This document shows, in pieces, positions 55,534 through 57,864 of a stretch of DNA of 57,864 nt (position 1 is its first letter; each line of letters opens with the position of its first letter). The position numbers and the translations under genes are program-made. Source of the DNA: an uncultured Candidatus Actinomarina sp. (GTDB lineage Bacteria > Actinomycetota > Acidimicrobiia > Actinomarinales > Actinomarinaceae); NCBI GenBank assembly GCA_902519845.1, contig CABYLQ010000007.1:1-57864 (forward strand), in the 5' to 3' direction. Under the pieces are notes generated by a model. That model was not told where the DNA came from. It saw only the letters and a list, made by a program, of their open reading frames with translations, and did not search any database.

Positions 55534-57864
55534 ATCTTTTCAATTACTGTATCTAATTTAAAATCAAGAAGTATGTTTGTTGCCTTTTTCTCAACTAAAT
55601 TAATCTCAGTTGCAAGAGTTTCTTTCGCTATATAATTATTAAAAAGTTTAAAACTTGCTTTCGCTTTTTCGTCATCAGTTAAAATATTAAGTTTAATTCG
55701 ATCAGTTATATCAAACTTCAAATCTTTTCTTTGATTTTGGACAATCGAGACAATCTCTCTAGATATTCTCTCATAAAACAATTCATCTGATATTTGAATA
55801 TCAAGATTAATACTAAATTCTTCAATTATTTCATGGCTATCGCTTTCCTCGAGCTTTACAAGTCTCATGTCTAAATCATTTAAAGAGATTTTATTTTGCT
55901 TGTAAGACAAGCCATTGTTTGCAATTAATTCTTTAATTTCATTTTGTTTAAGTTCATTTAAAAAACTAGATAAATTTGTAATTTCACTACCTAATTTTGG
56001 ACCTAACTTTGAAAAATCTGGTTTACATTCATATTTATACCAATCATCAACTTCATTTAGGTAGTCTATGTTTTTTAAATTAAGTTCATCCAATATTATT
56101 TCTTTTACACTTTCAATATCTTTCACTAATTCAGCATTGTTAGATATTATTGAGATTTTTTCTAATGGTTGTTTATTTGGAAGATCTAAATTCATTCTTA
56201 TATTTCTGCCTGTTTTAATAATTTTTTTAGCAATAGCTATCTGTTCTTCTAGCTTCTTATTTATTATTTTATTATTTGCTTCAGGGTAGTCTTCAAGATG
56301 AATGCTTGAATTTTGTTCTTGTATAAGTCCTTGGTATATTTCTTCGCAAACAAATGGGAGTACAGGTGCCATTGTTTTAGAGAATTCTAAAAGAACTTCA
56401 TGTAAAGTTTTGAAAGCATTTAATTTATCAATATCATCAAGATCTTTCTCCTTCCAAAATCGTTTTCGGTTTGTTCGAACATACCAATTAGTGAGTTCAT
56501 CGATAAAACCAATAAGTGGAGGTATTACTTCATAAAGATAATAATTTTCCATTTTTTCATTTACAGTTTTTATAAGTGATTGAAGGCTAGAAATTATCCA
56601 TTGATCCATCAAGGCTCTATTTTCTATTGGAGCAGCCTTATTTAATTCTTCAGTTGTAATATTGTCTGCATTTGCATAATTTGAGAAAAAGGAAAAGCTA
56701 TTCCATAAAGGTAAGATTACATTCCTAGTGACTAACTTCACTCCTTCTTCTGAAAATTTAAGGGGTTCTCCTCTAACAACGGGTGAATTTATTAAATAAG
56801 CTCTCAAGCTATCACCACCATACTTATCTAGCAAATCTTCTGGATCTGGATAATTCTTAAGGCTTTTACTCATTTTTCTACCATCCTCTGCAAGAATCAT
56901 TCCAGTAGTAATACAATTTTTAAAAGCAACCGAATCGAAAAGTGATACTGCCAAAACAGTTAGCGTATAAAACCAGCCTCTTGTTTGGTCTAATCCCTCG
57001 GCAATAAAGTCAGCAGGAAAACCATCCATAAAATTTTCTGAATTTTCAAACGGATAATGTTGTTGGCCGTAAGGCATTGAACCAGATTCGAACCAACAAT
57101 CAAGTACTTCAGGGGTTCTTGTGTATGTCTTACCATCTATTTCAATTTTTATTTCATCTAAGAAATGTTTATGTAAGTCATCTACCTCCACTCCTGAAAG
57201 TTCTCTAAGTTGTTCTATGGAACCGACACAAATTATGTCATCAGGATTATCATCATTTATCCATATTGGAATACAGCTTCCCCAGTATCTGTTTCTACTA
57301 ATTGCCCAGTCTCTTGCATCGGCTAACCAGTTAGAAAATCGTTTCTCACCTATAAATCCAGGGACCCAATGAGTTTGAGCATTAAGTTCCACCATTCGAT
57401 CACTAATTTTTTCAACATTTACAAACCATGTCGGTATAGCTTTATAAATTAATGGGGTGCCTGTTCTCCAACAAAAAGGATAAGAATGCATTTCTCTTTT
57501 TGAACTAAAAAGCAAGCCTCTTTCATCCAATTGCTTAATAATTACATTGTCAGCATCCTTTACATTTAAATCCTCAAGACCTGCTACGGATTGATCAAAC
57601 TTACCAGCCAATGTAACTGGATCAACTATTACAGTAATTCCTGCATTTTTCAAACAATAAAAATCACTCTCACCATAAGAAGGAGCTTGAGATACCAAAC
57701 CAGAACCTGATGCAGTATTTGTATCATCACTGTGGATTAATTTAAAAGCCTTTCCTATGTTCTCTTTTTCGAATTCAGAATATGCTGGAATGTATTCTCC
57801 TCCAATCATATTTTCACCATCACATGAACCTTGGATGGAATAATCATAGTTGTCTAGTTCATGT
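55530..57864 (-). CDS. ileS: isoleucyl-tRNA synthetase, partial (N-terminus beyond the window)
   Basis: The last 778 residues of IleS; the frame stays open through the right edge (the first visible residues are HELDNYDYSIQG), so this is a window cut and not a truncation. The class I motif GRKMSKSLKNYPDPEDLLD and GLDQTRGWFYTL fit the eukaryote-like type II enzymes. The editing domain (GSGLVSQAPSYGESDF) and anticodon-binding domain (LTNWYVRTNRKRFWKE) follow. No C-terminal zinc-finger cysteine cluster is seen, consistent with type II. It converges on yggT with a shared CTAG stop. Confidence 0.93.
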   Translation of the reverse strand, partial: HELDNYDYSIQGSCDGENMIGGEYIPAYSEFEKENIGKAFKLIHSDDTNTASGSGLVSQAPSYGESDFYCLKNAGITVIVDPVTLAGKFDQSVAGLEDLNVKDADNVIIKQLDERGLLFSSKREMHSYPFCWRTGTPLIYKAIPTWFVNVEKISDRMVELNAQTHWVPGFIGEKRFSNWLADARDWAISRNRYWGSCIPIWINDDNPDDIICVGSIEQLRELSGVEVDDLHKHFLDEIKIEIDGKTYTRTPEVLDCWFESGSMPYGQQHYPFENSENFMDGFPADFIAEGLDQTRGWFYTLTVLAVSLFDSVAFKNCITTGMILAEDGRKMSKSLKNYPDPEDLLDKYGGDSLRAYLINSPVVRGEPLKFSEEGVKLVTRNVILPLWNSFSFFSNYANADNITTEELNKAAPIENRALMDQWIISSLQSLIKTVNEKMENYYLYEVIPPLIGFIDELTNWYVRTNRKRFWKEKDLDDIDKLNAFKTLHEVLLEFSKTMAPVLPFVCEEIYQGLIQEQNSSIHLEDYPEANNKIINKKLEEQIAIAKKIIKTGRNIRMNLDLPNKQPLEKISIISNNAELVKDIESVKEIILDELNLKNIDYLNEVDDWYKYECKPDFSKLGPKLGSEITNLSSFLNELKQNEIKELIANNGLSYKQNKISLNDLDMRLVKLEESDSHEIIEEFSINLDIQISDELFYERISREIVSIVQNQRKDLKFDITDRIKLNILTDDEKAKASFKLFNNYIAKETLATEINLVEKKATNILLDFKLDTVIEKI

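Noticed and set aside
55530-57864. ileS as a broken gene
   Set aside because: The frame is open to the last base of the window and all visible domains are intact; the missing N-terminus is simply outside.
1-57864. tRNA genes, insertion sequences, prophage or defence systems
   Set aside because: None were recognised. All gaps are short (under about 130 bases except the rnpB region), and the HNH and exonuclease genes lack any defence or phage neighbours.

Overview
The window looks like a piece of chromosome from a small-genome, strongly AT-rich (about 30 % G+C by eye) actinobacterium, most probably a marine Acidimicrobiia of the 'Candidatus Actinomarina' kind. The reasons are a DUF3040 membrane protein, an F420-dependent glucose-6-phosphate-dehydrogenase-like enzyme, the Nif3 / zinc-ribbon / RNase HI trio, a dcw cluster with sepF and no ftsA, a meso-DAP type MurE, and many genes that appear to be leaderless (a -10 box 6-8 nt before the start codon). 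The taxon is an inference; no rRNA gene is present. Almost every base is coding. There is no mobile element, CRISPR array, tRNA or clear pseudogene.

Layout. 21-7604: surface polysaccharide genes (heparinase-like lyase, Wzy/ligase-like membrane protein, two glycosyltransferases, and wecB + wecC, which make UDP-ManNAcA). 7588-16233: PEP carboxylase, a secreted M15 peptidase, an MMPL/RND transporter, then nif3 - zinc ribbon - RNase HI - a membrane hydrolase-like gene. 16230-18338 (minus): TauE/SafE permease, F420 enzyme, RNase P RNA. 18362-31633 (minus): one unbroken run of 16 genes that starts with a branched-chain amino acid attenuator and ilvB-ilvN-ilvC-leuA-leuB, continues through a nitroreductase, an rRNA/tRNA methyltransferase and an exonuclease, and ends in a complete System I cytochrome c maturation set (ccmA-B-C-E-F-H-TPR-G). 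31652-37802 (plus): queG, ilvD, phosphoesterase, ROK kinase, a shortened luciferase-fold protein and threonine aldolase. 37787-40280: small membrane proteins, a histidine phosphatase, DUF3040, MerR and HNH proteins. 40294-55533 (plus): the division and cell wall cluster mraZ-rsmH-ftsL-ftsI-murE-mraY-murD-ftsW-murG-murC-murB-ftsQ-ftsZ-pgeF-yggS-sepF-yggT, without murF, ftsA or divIVA. 55530-57864 (minus): most of ileS, cut by the window edge.

The most informative non-coding signals are: (1) a 16-codon leader peptide ending LLVLVLI, followed by two adjacent hairpins and a U9 terminator directly before ilvB; (2) five 10-bp phased MraZ-type boxes laid over a good TTGCAA-N17-TATAAT promoter before mraZ; (3) a long hairpin between mraZ and rsmH whose 3' arm runs to 2 nt before the rsmH start codon; (4) an inverted repeat and a Shine-Dalgarno hairpin before ftsZ, whose product carries a lysine-rich N-terminal tail; and (5) all six convergent gene pairs overlapping at their stop codons.
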